From the NCBI GenBank assembly GCA_965221465.1, contig OZ244892.1, positions 3,782,001-3,846,000 on the forward strand: 64,000 nucleotides of DNA. The letters run 5' to 3'. Positions 51,213 to 60,194 of the stretch are shown piece after piece. The stretch is from Azophilus sp965221465. Its GTDB lineage: Bacteria > Pseudomonadota > Gammaproteobacteria > Pseudomonadales > Azotimanducaceae. Positions within the stretch are counted from its first letter, which is position 1; each line of letters opens with the position of its first letter. Under the pieces are notes generated by a model. It did not search any database, had not been told where the DNA came from, and was given only the letters and a program-made list of their open reading frames with translations. Made by a program: the position numbers and the translations under genes.

Positions 51213-52243
51213 GTGGCAAAATCCACGACCCCGCGCAGGAAAAGATCTACATACAGGATGTGACGCTGAGGGATGGCATGCATGCCATTCGTCATCTCTA
51301 TGGCATCGACCATGTGGCAGCAATTGCCAAGGCACTCGATCGAGCGGGTGTCGATGCGATCGAGATCGCCCATGGCGACGGCTTGAATGGCGGCAGCTTC
51401 AACTACGGTTTTGGTGCACACACCGACTGGGAGTGGATAGAAGCCGTGACGGATGTCGTGGAGCACGCGATCGTGACCACCCTCATCCTGCCGGGGATTG
51501 CGACCAGGGAAGAGTTGAAACGGGCCCATGCGGCAGGGGTGCGTTCCGTGCGGGTGGCGACCCATTGCACGGAAGCCGATGTGGCCAGGCAACACATCGA
51601 GATCGCCCGCGAGCTCGGCATGGACACCATCGGTTTTCTCATGATGAGCCACATGAGCGAGCCGGAAGATCTTGCGCAACAGGCAAAGCTGATGGAATCG
51701 TACGGCGCGCAGTGTGTTTACGTCACCGATTCCGGTGGCGCATTGGATATGGATGGCTACCGCGAGCGCCTCGAAGCCTATGACCGCGTATTGGATGAAT
51801 CGACCGAACGGGGGGTGCATGCCCACCACAACCTGTCCCTGGGCGTGGCGAATTCGATTGTCGCCGTGCAGGCCGGGGCGCGCCGTGTCGATGCATCGCT
51901 TGCCGGCATGGGCGCGGGGGCAGGCAATGCTCCGTTGGAAGTATTCGTTGCCGCCGCTGAGCGCAAAGGTTGGCTGCATGGCTGCGATCTCTACGCGTTG
52001 ATGGATGCCGCCGAAGATCTGGTTCGGCCGCTACAGGACAGGCCGGTGCGCGTTGACCGCGAAACCTTGTCGCTGGGCTATGCCGGCGTGTACTCCTCGT
52101 TTCTGAGACATGCCGAAAAAGCCGCCGCCGACCATGGCCTGGACGTCAGAGAAATCCTGGTAGAGCTGGGGCATCGCCGCATGGTGGGCGGGCAAGAAGA
52201 CATGATCGTGGATGTCGCCCTGGATTTGGCAAACAGCAAGTAG
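51209..52243 (+). CDS. hsaF: 4-hydroxy-2-oxovalerate/-hexanoate aldolase (HsaF-like)
   Basis: A 344-residue DmpG-type class II aldolase. Catalytic or metal residues are Arg21, Asp22 and His25 in TLRDGMHAIRHLY, and the HAHHNLSLGVANS motif supplies the two His ligands. It cleaves 4-hydroxy-2-oxohexanoate to pyruvate and propanal, which passes to the HsaG-like partner. Length and motif order fit DmpG/HsaF. It ends 14 bases before the extradiol dioxygenase gene; the gap carries AGAGGCAG as ribosome site. Confidence 0.92.
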   Translation: MSGKIHDPAQEKIYIQDVTLRDGMHAIRHLYGIDHVAAIAKALDRAGVDAIEIAHGDGLNGGSFNYGFGAHTDWEWIEAVTDVVEHAIVTTLILPGIATREELKRAHAAGVRSVRVATHCTEADVARQHIEIARELGMDTIGFLMMSHMSEPEDLAQQAKLMESYGAQCVYVTDSGGALDMDGYRERLEAYDRVLDESTERGVHAHHNLSLGVANSIVAVQAGARRVDASLAGMGAGAGNAPLEVFVAAAERKGWLHGCDLYALMDAAEDLVRPLQDRPVRVDRETLSLGYAGVYSSFLRHAEKAAADHGLDVREILVELGHRRMVGGQEDMIVDVALDLANSK

Positions 52244-52257
52244 AGGCAGTAAAAAAC

Positions 52258-53157
52258 GTGAGTGCAAGAGGACAGGTTCAATCCCTCGGTTATGTGCGCA
52301 TCGGCATGCGCGATCCCGGCGAATGGTCGAATGTGGGGGAGCGCATTCTGGGTTTCCATTCCGAATTGCAGGCGAATGGCGTGGTGCACCTGTCTTTCGA
52401 CAGCGCACCGGTACGCTTGATTGTCGAACCCGCCGCCGAAGACGGGTTCATTTGCGCCGGGTGGGAAGTAGCGGTCGCTGACTATGAAGCGACGGTTCGA
52501 ACCCTGGTCGAGGCCGGTGTCACGGTCGCACAGGGCGATGAATGCGGGGCAAAAGCACGATTCGTCGAGCGCTTCGTTTCGGCTCGAGATCCCGCAGGGA
52601 ACGCCTTCGAACTCTATCCCGCACGAACCGGGGGTGGCCGATCGTTCACGTCTCCGATCGAAGGGGTGGCCTTTGTGGCTGACGATCTGGGCCTCGGACA
52701 TATCGTCCTGCCGGCGCTCGAACACCAGGCCGCCAGTGACTTTTATCAGTCCCTCCTGGGCTTTGCCTTGAGCGATGAATTGACCCTGCCGCCGCCGAAG
52801 GAAGACCTGCCGGAGATGCGCGTCCATTTCCTCCATGCGACGAGCCCCAGACATCACAGTTTGGGGTTGTTCAATGGGCCCGCGCCCTCGGGTGTCGTGC
52901 ATCTGATGGTGGAGTTGACCAGTCTCGACGCGGTGGGCGCCTGTCTCGACCGCGTCAACCAGGCGGGTTTACCGATTACGGCGACGCTGGGCCGGCATGC
53001 CAACGATGGCATGGTGTCTTTTTATTTCCTGGCTCCCGGGGGCATTCCTGTTGAAGTGGGTTACGACGGCCTGCAATTCGATTGGCAGGACTTTGTCCCG
53101 ACCAAAAGTACGGTGGGGGACCTTTGGGGTCACGTCTACAGCTTTCCGGAGCAATGA
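52258..53157 (+). CDS. hsaC: Extradiol ring-cleavage dioxygenase (HsaC-like)
   Basis: A 299-residue two-domain type I extradiol dioxygenase. The iron ligands are His148 (LGHIVLP), His215 (VHLMVEL) and Glu266 (PVEVGYDG), essentially the HsaC pattern His145-His215-Glu266. The N-terminal vicinal-oxygen-chelate domain is degenerate, as usual. It meta-cleaves 3,4-DHSA, the catecholic secosteroid. GTG start at 52258. In mycobacteria hsaC and hsaD are adjacent to hsaA and hsaB; here hsaC comes after the hsaEGF-like genes, a reshuffled order. It is followed by the IpdA-like gene with three bases between. Confidence 0.92.
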   Translation: MSARGQVQSLGYVRIGMRDPGEWSNVGERILGFHSELQANGVVHLSFDSAPVRLIVEPAAEDGFICAGWEVAVADYEATVRTLVEAGVTVAQGDECGAKARFVERFVSARDPAGNAFELYPARTGGGRSFTSPIEGVAFVADDLGLGHIVLPALEHQAASDFYQSLLGFALSDELTLPPPKEDLPEMRVHFLHATSPRHHSLGLFNGPAPSGVVHLMVELTSLDAVGACLDRVNQAGLPITATLGRHANDGMVSFYFLAPGGIPVEVGYDGLQFDWQDFVPTKSTVGDLWGHVYSFPEQ

Positions 53158-53159
53158 AG

Positions 53160-54035
53160 ATGACCGACAAGACAACCACCATCGAAGAGATGGTCGCCCA
53201 GTTCGAGAGTGGCATGACAATAGGGATTGGCGGCTGGGGGGCGCGACGCAAGCCCATGGCCTTCATCCGTGCATTGGCCGAGAGCGATGTCGAGGATCTC
53301 ACGGTCTTGAGTTATGGCGGGCCCGATGTCGGCATGCTCGCCGCCACCGGCAAGATCAGGAAGCTCGTATTCGGGTTCGTGTCCATGGACCTGGTTCCCC
53401 TGGAAGGACACTTTCGGCTCGCTCGTCAGAAAGGTGCGTTTGAAGTCATGGAACTCGATGAAGGGATGTTTCAGCTGGGGCTGAAGGCGGCCGCTTCACG
53501 GGTTTCGTTCTTGCCCACTCGGGTGGGGGTGGGCTCGGATGTGCTGACCACCAACCCGGAACTCGAGATGGTGCAATCGCCGTACGACGACGAACAGTTC
53601 GTCGCGATGCCGGCATTGAACGTCGATATCGCGGTCTGTCATGTCAACGAAGCCGATGTGTTGGGCAATTCACGGATCAGCGGCCCCGACCCGTTTTTCG
53701 ACGAATGGTTCTGTCGAGCATCGAAGCGTGCTTATCTCACGACGGAGGCGATGGTCGATACCACCAGTTTCAACGACCCCCTGAAGGCGCTGCAGATGCC
53801 GATCGAGCGCAACCTGATCCACGGCGTCGCGGTAGCGCCAAGGGGAGCGCATCCCACGTCCTGTGGCCCGCTCTATGGAATCGATGTCGCGCACTTGCGG
53901 GCTTATAACGCGACCGCAAAAGGCGGGTGGGCTGCTTACTACGATGATTACGTCGCGGGCAAATCCTTGAGCGAATACATCGACACCGTGGGCGGCGCGG
54001 AACACGTCGACGCCTTGCCGCTGCCCGTCTTTTAG
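53160..54035 (+). CDS. ipdA: CoA-transferase family alpha subunit, IpdA-like
   Basis: A 291-residue family-I CoA-transferase subunit: MTIGIGGWGARRKPMAFIRALAES contains the GxGG-type loop, followed by LTVLSYGGPDVGMLAATGKI and LPTRVGVGSDVLTTNPELEMV. In the HIP pathway IpdAB is not a true transferase; it hydrolytically opens ring C of COCHEA-CoA. Start: the ATG at 53160 has GGAG eight bases upstream; an ATG at 53154 is too close to that site. It overlaps no gene but is three bases from HsaC. The pairing with the next gene supports IpdAB. Confidence 0.88.
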   Translation: MTDKTTTIEEMVAQFESGMTIGIGGWGARRKPMAFIRALAESDVEDLTVLSYGGPDVGMLAATGKIRKLVFGFVSMDLVPLEGHFRLARQKGAFEVMELDEGMFQLGLKAAASRVSFLPTRVGVGSDVLTTNPELEMVQSPYDDEQFVAMPALNVDIAVCHVNEADVLGNSRISGPDPFFDEWFCRASKRAYLTTEAMVDTTSFNDPLKALQMPIERNLIHGVAVAPRGAHPTSCGPLYGIDVAHLRAYNATAKGGWAAYYDDYVAGKSLSEYIDTVGGAEHVDALPLPVF

Positions 54036-54046
54036 GAGAAGCCGCG

Positions 54047-54832
54047 ATGAGTTACACACTGGCTGAGCTGTGCATCTGTGCCTCTGCCGAAGCCTTTCGC
54101 GGAGACGGCGAATACATGGTGACCAGTATCGGGCTGGTCCCTCGGTTGGCGGCGTCCCTGGCCAAGTCCACGTTTGAACCCGGCCTGATGATGACGGACG
54201 GCGAAGCCTACCTGGTCAGTGAGCCGGTACCGGTGGGTCCTCGGGGCGACTATACGCCGAAGATAGAAGGCTCGATGACCTATGAGCGGGTCTTCGACAT
54301 CGTCAATCGGGGCATGCGCCATGCCATGGTCACACCGGTCCAGGTAGACCGGTATGGGCAAATGAATATCTCGGTGGTTGGCGACTATGCCGCACCGAAA
54401 ACGGCGTTGCTCGGTGTACGCGGTTACCCGGGCAATACCATCAACAATGCCAATTCCATGTTCATCCCGAGCCATGACAGGCGCACCTTTGTCGAGGGTG
54501 AAGTGGATATGGTCGGTGGCATTGGCTACAACCCGGCGCGCTGGCCGGACGGCAGGAAGCCACCGTATCTCGATTTGCGCCGCATCGTCTCCAACCTGGC
54601 GGTCATGGACTTCCAGGGCGCCGACCATGCGATCCGAGTGATCAGTCTGCATCCGGGTGTGAGCATCGACGAAGTGCGGGAGAACACCGGTTTTGCCTTG
54701 GAAGCGATCGATGGTGTCGGTGAAACCCATGCACCGAGTGCGGAACAGCTCGAGGTATTGAATCGATTGGATCCTCACAATCTGCGCGCCACCGTTTTCC
54801 CCGGCGACCCCCCAGGAAAACGGGCGGCATGA
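54047..54832 (+). CDS. ipdB: CoA-transferase family beta subunit, IpdB-like
   Basis: A 261-residue partner of IpdA: YTLAELCICASAEAFRGDGEYMVTSIGLVPRLAASLAKSTFEPGLMMTDGEAYLV at the N-terminus, and DYAAPKTALLGVRGYPGNTINNANSMFIPSHDRRTFV. The acidic active-site residue of ordinary CoA-transferases is not clearly present, in line with the ring-opening hydrolase activity known for IpdAB. ATG 54047 follows AGGAGAAGCCGCG, eleven bases after ipdA. It ends 26 bases before the IpdC-like gene. Confidence 0.88.
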   Translation: MSYTLAELCICASAEAFRGDGEYMVTSIGLVPRLAASLAKSTFEPGLMMTDGEAYLVSEPVPVGPRGDYTPKIEGSMTYERVFDIVNRGMRHAMVTPVQVDRYGQMNISVVGDYAAPKTALLGVRGYPGNTINNANSMFIPSHDRRTFVEGEVDMVGGIGYNPARWPDGRKPPYLDLRRIVSNLAVMDFQGADHAIRVISLHPGVSIDEVRENTGFALEAIDGVGETHAPSAEQLEVLNRLDPHNLRATVFPGDPPGKRAA

Positions 54833-54858
54833 GCGCGTAACGACGAAGGCCAGGTTCG

Positions 54859-55938
54859 ATGCTGGGTACTGCGCTGACGGAACAACTCGGGTGCCGGTTA
54901 CCGGTGATCCAGACCGCGATGGGATGGGTGGCCACACCCGAGTTGGTCATCGCCTCGGTCTCCGCTGGTGCGATGGGTTTCCTGGCCGCAGCAGTGATGA
55001 CACCGGAAGAGTGCGAAGCGGGGATTCGGCAGATCAAGGCAGCCACCGATGCGCCCTTCGGTGTCAACCTCCACTCCTTTCAACCCGGCGTCGATCGTAT
55101 CGTCGATGCCTGTATCGATCACGATGTAGCGGCCATTTCTTACGGTCGCGCACCCTCCCCGGCCATGATCGAGAAAGCAAAAACCAGGGGGATTCAGTGT
55201 GTGCCGACCGTTGGCGCGGCCAAACATGCGTCGAAAGCGGTTCAGTTGGGTGCGGACATCCTGGTCTGCCAGGGTGGTGAAGGTGGCGGTCATACGGGTG
55301 AAACCCCGACATGGTTGTTGCTCGCGCAGGTGTTGGATCAAGACCCGGGCGTGCCGGTGGTGGCGTGCGGCGGATTCAAGGACGGACGAGGACTGGCGGC
55401 AGCCCTCACCTTCGGAGCGGATGGCATTGCCATGGGCACACGATTTCTCATGACCGCGGAAAGCCCGACCCCGGCATCGACACTGCAGCGTTATGTCGAA
55501 TCGGATGTGCTGGACATCAAGGTTTCGACAAGACTGGATGGTCTTCCGCAACGCATGATCATGAACGAGCGATTGAACGCGCTCGAGAACGCATCGCCGC
55601 TGCGCATGTTGGCGATAGCCGTGCGCAGTGGCTGGCAGTTCAAGCACCATACCGGCGCCACCTTCAGAGACATGGTGGGGTCGGCGTGGCAGATGGCGAA
55701 GGATTCGGATACGTCATTCGCGCAGACCCTTCTGGCTGCGAATGCGCCCATGATCATTCAAGAAGCGATGGTCTCGGGACGCCCCGAAGCGGGTGTTTTG
55801 CCCAGTGGCCAGGTCGCCGGGTTGATCGATGACCTGCCGACCTGTGCAGACATGTTGCAGGAACTGGTAGCCGACGCTGAAACCCGCCTGAGCAGAGGGG
55901 CTCGAACACGACTCGAAGGGGCCGAACATGCCGTTTGA
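54859..55938 (+). CDS. ipdC: Nitronate-monooxygenase-family flavoprotein, IpdC-like
   Basis: A 359-residue FMN TIM-barrel of the NMO/2-nitropropane dioxygenase family. It shows LGCRLPVIQTAMGWVATPELVIASVSAGAMGFLAAAV-type start (MLGTALTEQLG), then GVNLHSFQPG, GADILVCQGGEGGGHTGETPTW and VVACGGFKDGRGLAAALTFGADGIAMGTRFLMTAES. In mycobacteria IpdC is a steroid-CoA enzyme of the HIP pathway adjacent to ipdAB, exactly the context here. It is translated from ATG 54859; its end overlaps the start of the EchA20-like gene by eleven bases. Confidence 0.85.
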   Translation: MLGTALTEQLGCRLPVIQTAMGWVATPELVIASVSAGAMGFLAAAVMTPEECEAGIRQIKAATDAPFGVNLHSFQPGVDRIVDACIDHDVAAISYGRAPSPAMIEKAKTRGIQCVPTVGAAKHASKAVQLGADILVCQGGEGGGHTGETPTWLLLAQVLDQDPGVPVVACGGFKDGRGLAAALTFGADGIAMGTRFLMTAESPTPASTLQRYVESDVLDIKVSTRLDGLPQRMIMNERLNALENASPLRMLAIAVRSGWQFKHHTGATFRDMVGSAWQMAKDSDTSFAQTLLAANAPMIIQEAMVSGRPEAGVLPSGQVAGLIDDLPTCADMLQELVADAETRLSRGARTRLEGAEHAV

Positions 55939-56692
55939 AACGGAAGTGAAAGACAGCGTGGCAGAACTCGTCTTTGCCCATCCCCCGGTGAACGCGTTTT
56001 CAGGGGCGATGTGGATGGAACTGCCGCACATCGTCACGGAGTTGGGTCAGCGACAAGACGTCAAATGCATCTTGATCCGCGCCGAGGGCAAGGGCTTCTG
56101 CGCGGGTGTGGATATCAAGGAACTGGCCGAGGACGCGAGCGCCATAGTCGAGGTGAACAAGGGAAATTTTCTCACGTTCAAGGCGATTCACGAATGTGAG
56201 ATTCCGGTCGTCAGTGCACCGCATCGGTTTGTCCTCGGTGGAGGTATCGGGGTTTGTGGGGCCTCGGATGCGGTGATCGCGGCCGACGATGCCTATTTTG
56301 CCTTGCCGGAAATCGATCGAGGTGCCATGGGCGGAGCCTCGCACATGCAGCGGTTGTTTCCCCACGCCAAGGTGCGAGCAGCGTTCTTGACCGGCGGTAG
56401 CATTCAAGCCGAAGAAGCCGCCGCACTCGGGGGCGTCGAAAAGGTGGTCCCGCGCGAAAACCACCTCGACGCGGCACGACAGTTTGCGGCGTTGATCGCA
56501 TCGAAGTCGCGCGATGCACTGAGGATCGCCAAGCAGGCGTTGAACGGCATCGAACCCTTCGATGTCGATCGCCACTATCGCTGGGAACAGGGTTTCACCT
56601 TCGAGATGTACATGCACGAAGACAGTCAAGCGGCCAGAAACGCGTTTGTCGAATCCGGAAAAGCCGCCGACTTCAGCGACGGGAAGGAATAG
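55928..56692 (+). CDS. echA20: Enoyl-CoA hydratase family protein, EchA20-like
   Basis: A 254-residue crotonase-fold protein: ILIRAEGKGFCAGVDIKELAED contains the oxyanion-hole FCAGVD, IPVVSAPHRFVLGGGIGVCGASDAVIAADDAYFALPEIDRGAMGGA is the second hole and catalytic segment, and GWLEQGFTFEMY-like (YRWEQGFTFEMYMHED) supplies the C-terminal helix. EchA20 opens ring D of the C/D-ring CoA ester in the HIP pathway. It overlaps the IpdC-like stop. The TAG stop is followed directly by a partial Repeat B. Confidence 0.85.
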   Translation: MPFETEVKDSVAELVFAHPPVNAFSGAMWMELPHIVTELGQRQDVKCILIRAEGKGFCAGVDIKELAEDASAIVEVNKGNFLTFKAIHECEIPVVSAPHRFVLGGGIGVCGASDAVIAADDAYFALPEIDRGAMGGASHMQRLFPHAKVRAAFLTGGSIQAEEAAALGGVEKVVPRENHLDAARQFAALIASKSRDALRIAKQALNGIEPFDVDRHYRWEQGFTFEMYMHEDSQAARNAFVESGKAADFSDGKE

Positions 56693-56710
56693 GTGACGGA
56701 TGCGGGTTGG
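56693..56710 (+). repeat. Repeat B, fragment (right-arm end)
   Basis: GTGACGGATGCGGGTTGG, directly after the EchA20-like TAG, matches the final part of the Repeat B right arm. No left arm is nearby. The remainder of the 193-base gap up to the thiolase carries no gene or clear promoter; a GAAAAGC-type leader precedes the thiolase ATG. Confidence 0.5.
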
Positions 56711-56903
56711 AGTTTCAGCGTGGTGAAGATACGGCAGAACACCTGCGCGCAGTGGACGGTACCAATGGCCGTGAACTCCGGGACGGGATCGTCGAACCCG
56801 GGCTTTTTTGGGGCTGCCACGGCCGAGGCCGACGGCGCGTTGTCCGTACGTGCGAAACGGGCCGTCGGTATGACTTGCACAACGAAAGCATGAGGAAAAG
56901 CAC

Positions 56904-58055
56904 ATGGCGGAAGCGTACATAGTCGATGCATTGAGAACGCCCACCGGCCGTCGGAAAGGGGGGTTGGCGGAAATGCACCCCGCAGACCTGGGCGGTCACG
57001 TCTTGAAAAACCTGGTCGATCGGAACGACGTGCCCGGTGAAGACTACGAGGACGTGGTTTTCGGGTGTGTCGACACCATTGGCCCACTGGCGGGTGACAT
57101 TGCCCGCACCTGCTGGCTTGCGGCGGGCTTGCCGTTGCAGGTACCGGGCGTCACCATCGATCGTCAGTGCGGTTCATCCCAACAAGCCGTGCACTTTGCC
57201 GCTCAGGCCGTCATGAGCGGCACCATGGACGTGGTCGTCGCGGGCGGTGTTCAGGCGATGACGCAGATCCCTATCTCGGCGGCGATGCTGGCCGGTCGGG
57301 AATTCGGTTTTGGCGACCCGTTCACCGGCTCCCCCGGCTGGGTGGAGCGATTTGGGGATGGCCTGGTCACGCAGTTCAATTCGGCACAGATGATCGCCGA
57401 CAAATGGAATCTGACGCGCGAAGACCTGGAAGAGTATGCGCTAGAGTCCAACCTGCGGGCGTTCAGAGCCATCGACGAAGGTCGTTTCGAACGCGAAATC
57501 GTGCCGGTGAACGGTGTGACCATGGATGAAACACCGCGTCGCGGTACGACCTTGGAGGCGATGGCGGAACTGCAGCCGCTTCAGGAAGGGGGCAAGATCA
57601 CGGCGGCCGTATCGAGCCAGACGTGCGATGCGGCGTCCGCGATGCTGATTTGTTCGGAAGATGCCGTGAAGCGCTACGACCTTGCGCCTCGGGCCCGCAT
57701 CCACCATATCAGTGTGTTGGCCGACGATCCGATCTGGATGTTGACGGCACCGATGCCTGCGACCAGGCGCGCCATGGAAAAAACGGGCATGTCCATGGAC
57801 GACATCGATCTGGTGGAAATCAACGAAGCTTTTGCACCGGTGGCGATGGCCTGGTTGGCCGATACGGGCTATGACCATGCCAAAACGAACGTTAACGGGG
57901 GTGCGATTGCGTTGGGTCACCCACTGGGCGCGACCGGTACCAAGCTGATGACGACATTGCTGCACGAGTTGGAGCGCACGGAAGGTCGTTGGGGTTTGCA
58001 AACCATGTGCGAAGGTGGCGGTCAGGCAAACGTCACCATCATCGAGCGGCTCTGA
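56904..58055 (+). CDS. fadA6: Acetyl-CoA acyltransferase (thiolase), FadA6-like
   Basis: A 383-residue thiolase. The nucleophile Cys89 is in TIDRQCGSSQQAVHFAAQAV; His339 in GAIALGHPLGATG and Cys369 in CEGGGQANV complete the catalytic set. FadA6 removes acetyl-CoA from the beta-keto HIP-derived acyl-CoA in the terminal pathway, and in mycobacteria it neighbours the ipd genes. ATG 56904, TGA overlaps no gene but lies one base before the next SDR ATG. Assignment to FadA6 rather than a general FadA is by context. Confidence 0.88.
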   Translation: MAEAYIVDALRTPTGRRKGGLAEMHPADLGGHVLKNLVDRNDVPGEDYEDVVFGCVDTIGPLAGDIARTCWLAAGLPLQVPGVTIDRQCGSSQQAVHFAAQAVMSGTMDVVVAGGVQAMTQIPISAAMLAGREFGFGDPFTGSPGWVERFGDGLVTQFNSAQMIADKWNLTREDLEEYALESNLRAFRAIDEGRFEREIVPVNGVTMDETPRRGTTLEAMAELQPLQEGGKITAAVSSQTCDAASAMLICSEDAVKRYDLAPRARIHHISVLADDPIWMLTAPMPATRRAMEKTGMSMDDIDLVEINEAFAPVAMAWLADTGYDHAKTNVNGGAIALGHPLGATGTKLMTTLLHELERTEGRWGLQTMCEGGGQANVTIIERL

Positions 58056-58056
58056 C

Positions 58057-58938
58057 ATGAGTGCGTTGTGTGAAGGTCGCACCGCCATTGTCACCGGCGC
58101 GGGTGGTGGATTGGGGCGCAGCTATGCCCTGGCGTTGGCCGCGGCAGGTGCAAACGTCGTCGTCAACGACATCGACCCGGAAACTGCGGCGCGGACGGTC
58201 AGTGAAATCACCGAGGCGGGCGGACAGGCGCTCGGCAATACCGGAGATATCACGGATCACGAGGACGCCGGACGCATCGTCCAGCAAGCCATCGCCACGT
58301 ATGGCGATTGCCATGTCATTGTCAACAATGCCGGGATCTGTCGAGATCGAATGTTCACGTCCTTGAGCCCCGATGACTGGGACGCCGTCATCGCGGTGCA
58401 TATGAAAGGCCATTTCTGTATTGCCAGCCATCTGGCAAGACACTGGCGTGGGCAGTCAAAAGAAGGGCAGCCGGTATCCGGACGCATCATCAATACCAGT
58501 TCCGGTGCGGGGCTGCTAGGCTCGGTAGGCCAATCGAACTATTCTGCGGCCAAGGGCGGCATCTTGAGTTTGACGCTGGTGCAAGCGGCGGAATTGGCGC
58601 GCTACGGCGTCACGGCCAACGCCCTGGCGCCGCAAGCGCGTACGGGCATGACCGAAGAAGTCTTTGCAGAGATGATGAAAGTGCCGGAAGACGGCAGTTT
58701 CGATCAATACCATCCGGACAATGCTGCTCCGCTGGTTGTGTGGCTTGCGAGTCAAGCCTCGGCCGAGGTCACGGGTCAGTGCTTCGAGATCTTTGGCGGC
58801 AAGCTGTCGGTTGCAGACGGTTGGCGAACCGGTCCCATGCGTGACAAGGGCGATCGTTGGCAAGCGGAAGAACTGGAGGCCGTGATTGGAGAGTTGCTGG
58901 CCGAAGCGGTTCCGGCGCAACCGGTCTATGGATCCTGA
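58057..58938 (+). CDS. SDR family protein (Rv3548c/MFE-2-like)
   Basis: A 293-residue SDR resembling the hydroxyacyl-CoA dehydrogenase domain of multifunctional enzyme 2: TAIVTGAGGGLGRSYALALAAAGANVVVNDI, GDITDHEDAGRI, NNAGICRDRMF, GRIINTSSGAGLLGSVGQSNYSAAKGGI (Ser, Tyr, Lys). It has a C-terminal extension of about 40 residues after the core. It probably oxidises a hydroxyacyl-CoA in the ring pathway. The ATG at 58057 begins one base after the thiolase stop; a longer frame through the thiolase end is rejected. Confidence 0.85.
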   Translation: MSALCEGRTAIVTGAGGGLGRSYALALAAAGANVVVNDIDPETAARTVSEITEAGGQALGNTGDITDHEDAGRIVQQAIATYGDCHVIVNNAGICRDRMFTSLSPDDWDAVIAVHMKGHFCIASHLARHWRGQSKEGQPVSGRIINTSSGAGLLGSVGQSNYSAAKGGILSLTLVQAAELARYGVTANALAPQARTGMTEEVFAEMMKVPEDGSFDQYHPDNAAPLVVWLASQASAEVTGQCFEIFGGKLSVADGWRTGPMRDKGDRWQAEELEAVIGELLAEAVPAQPVYGS

Positions 58939-58941
58939 GTC

Positions 58942-59724
58942 ATGGATCTGAAAACCACACCGGACTATGTCCCCGGACACGGGCTGCTGAAGGATCGGAA
59001 AGCGATCGTCACCGCAGCGGCGGGAACCGGCATCGGATTTGCGGCGGCCAGAAAATGTGTGGAAGAAGGGGCAGAGATCCTGATTTCGGACATTCACGAA
59101 CGGCGTCTCGAAGAGGCGGCCGAGCGGATCGAGGCCGACACCGGGCAGCGACCGGCGACCTGTCTGTGCAATGTCACCGTGCAATCGGAAGTGGATGCAC
59201 TCATGGACCGCTCGAAGGATCTCTTCGGTGCACCCGATCTAGTCATCAACAATGCAGGTTTGGGAGGCACTGCAAATCTCGTCGACATGACCGATGAGCA
59301 GTGGTCGACTGTCCTGGATGTGACGCTGAATGGCACGTTTCGCATGACGCGGGCCGGCATGCAGGTCATGTCCGATCACGGTGGGGTCATCGTCAACAAT
59401 GCCTCCGTGTTGGGTTGGCGGGCGCAAGTCGGTCAGGCCCACTATGCGGCGGCAAAGGCCGGGGTCATGGCGTTGACCCGCTGTGCGGGCATGGAAGGCG
59501 CGGAACTCGGTATTCGCGTCAATGCAGTCGCACCGAGTCTTGCCATGCATCCTTTTCTTGCCAAGGTCACGACCGATGAGTTGCTGGCAGAGCTGACCGC
59601 CAGGGAAGCCTACGGTCGGGCGGCTGAAGTGTGGGAAGTGGCGAACGTCATGGTGTTTCTCGCCTCGAATTACTCGAGCTACATGACCGGCGAGACTGTC
59701 GCGGTCTCCAGCCAACACGCATGA
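58942..59724 (+). CDS. ipdF: SDR family dehydrogenase, IpdF-like
   Basis: A 260-residue SDR that strongly resembles IpdF of mycobacteria (Rv3559c) as I remember it: the opening PDYVPGHGLLKDRKAIVTAAAGTGIGFA has the unusual AAGTGIG cofactor loop, and VIVNNASVLGWRAQVGQAHYAAAKAGVMALTRC carries Ser, Tyr and Lys. IpdF oxidises the 5-hydroxy group of the HIP-CoA intermediate to the ketone. ATG 58942 follows the previous stop by three bases. Its position next to ipdABC, echA20 and fadA6 homologues supports the assignment. Confidence 0.9.
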   Translation: MDLKTTPDYVPGHGLLKDRKAIVTAAAGTGIGFAAARKCVEEGAEILISDIHERRLEEAAERIEADTGQRPATCLCNVTVQSEVDALMDRSKDLFGAPDLVINNAGLGGTANLVDMTDEQWSTVLDVTLNGTFRMTRAGMQVMSDHGGVIVNNASVLGWRAQVGQAHYAAAKAGVMALTRCAGMEGAELGIRVNAVAPSLAMHPFLAKVTTDELLAELTAREAYGRAAEVWEVANVMVFLASNYSSYMTGETVAVSSQHA

Positions 59725-59737
59725 GGGGTCAGGCGCG

Positions 59738-60190
59738 GTGACGCTCACGGTATCGATTTCTGAACTGCCGGGTTGTGTGGGCCGGTCTTTGGGGCCGACA
59801 GATTGGCTGTCCATCGAGCAGGATCGAATCGACCAGTTTGCGCAAGCCACGGAAGACCATCAATGGATCCATGTCGACCCGGTGCAGGCGGCGGATGGAC
59901 CCTTCGGGACCACCATTGCCCACGGTTATCTCACTCTCGCATTGGTGAACAAGTTCTTGCCGGAACTGATCACGGTGACCGAATCGTCAATGGGCGTGAA
60001 CTATGGATGTGAAAAGGTGCGCTTTCCCAGCCCGGTCAAGGTGAATTCCAATTTGCGCGGTGTCGGTGAAATCCTGGCGGTTCTGCCGGTTGGCGAAGGT
60101 CAGCAGGTGACGATCCGGGTGACAGTGGAAATCGAGGGCGAAGACCGGCCGGCGTGTGTCGTCGATACGGTGAGCCGGTTTTATCCTTAG
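59738..60190 (+). CDS. MaoC-like (R)-hydratase
   Basis: A 150-residue hotdog hydratase. The hydratase motif reads DHQWIHVDPVQAADGPFGTTIAHGYLTLALV, with the Asp and His of the (R)-enoyl-CoA hydratase pattern. It would hydrate an enoyl-CoA of the ring pathway or an acyl side chain. GTG start at 59738, 13 bases after the IpdF-like stop, with GAGGGG upstream. It appears to end the continuous operon, because the next 628 bases contain two Repeat A copies and no gene. Confidence 0.9.
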   Translation: MTLTVSISELPGCVGRSLGPTDWLSIEQDRIDQFAQATEDHQWIHVDPVQAADGPFGTTIAHGYLTLALVNKFLPELITVTESSMGVNYGCEKVRFPSPVKVNSNLRGVGEILAVLPVGEGQQVTIRVTVEIEGEDRPACVVDTVSRFYP

Positions 60191-60194
60191 CTCG

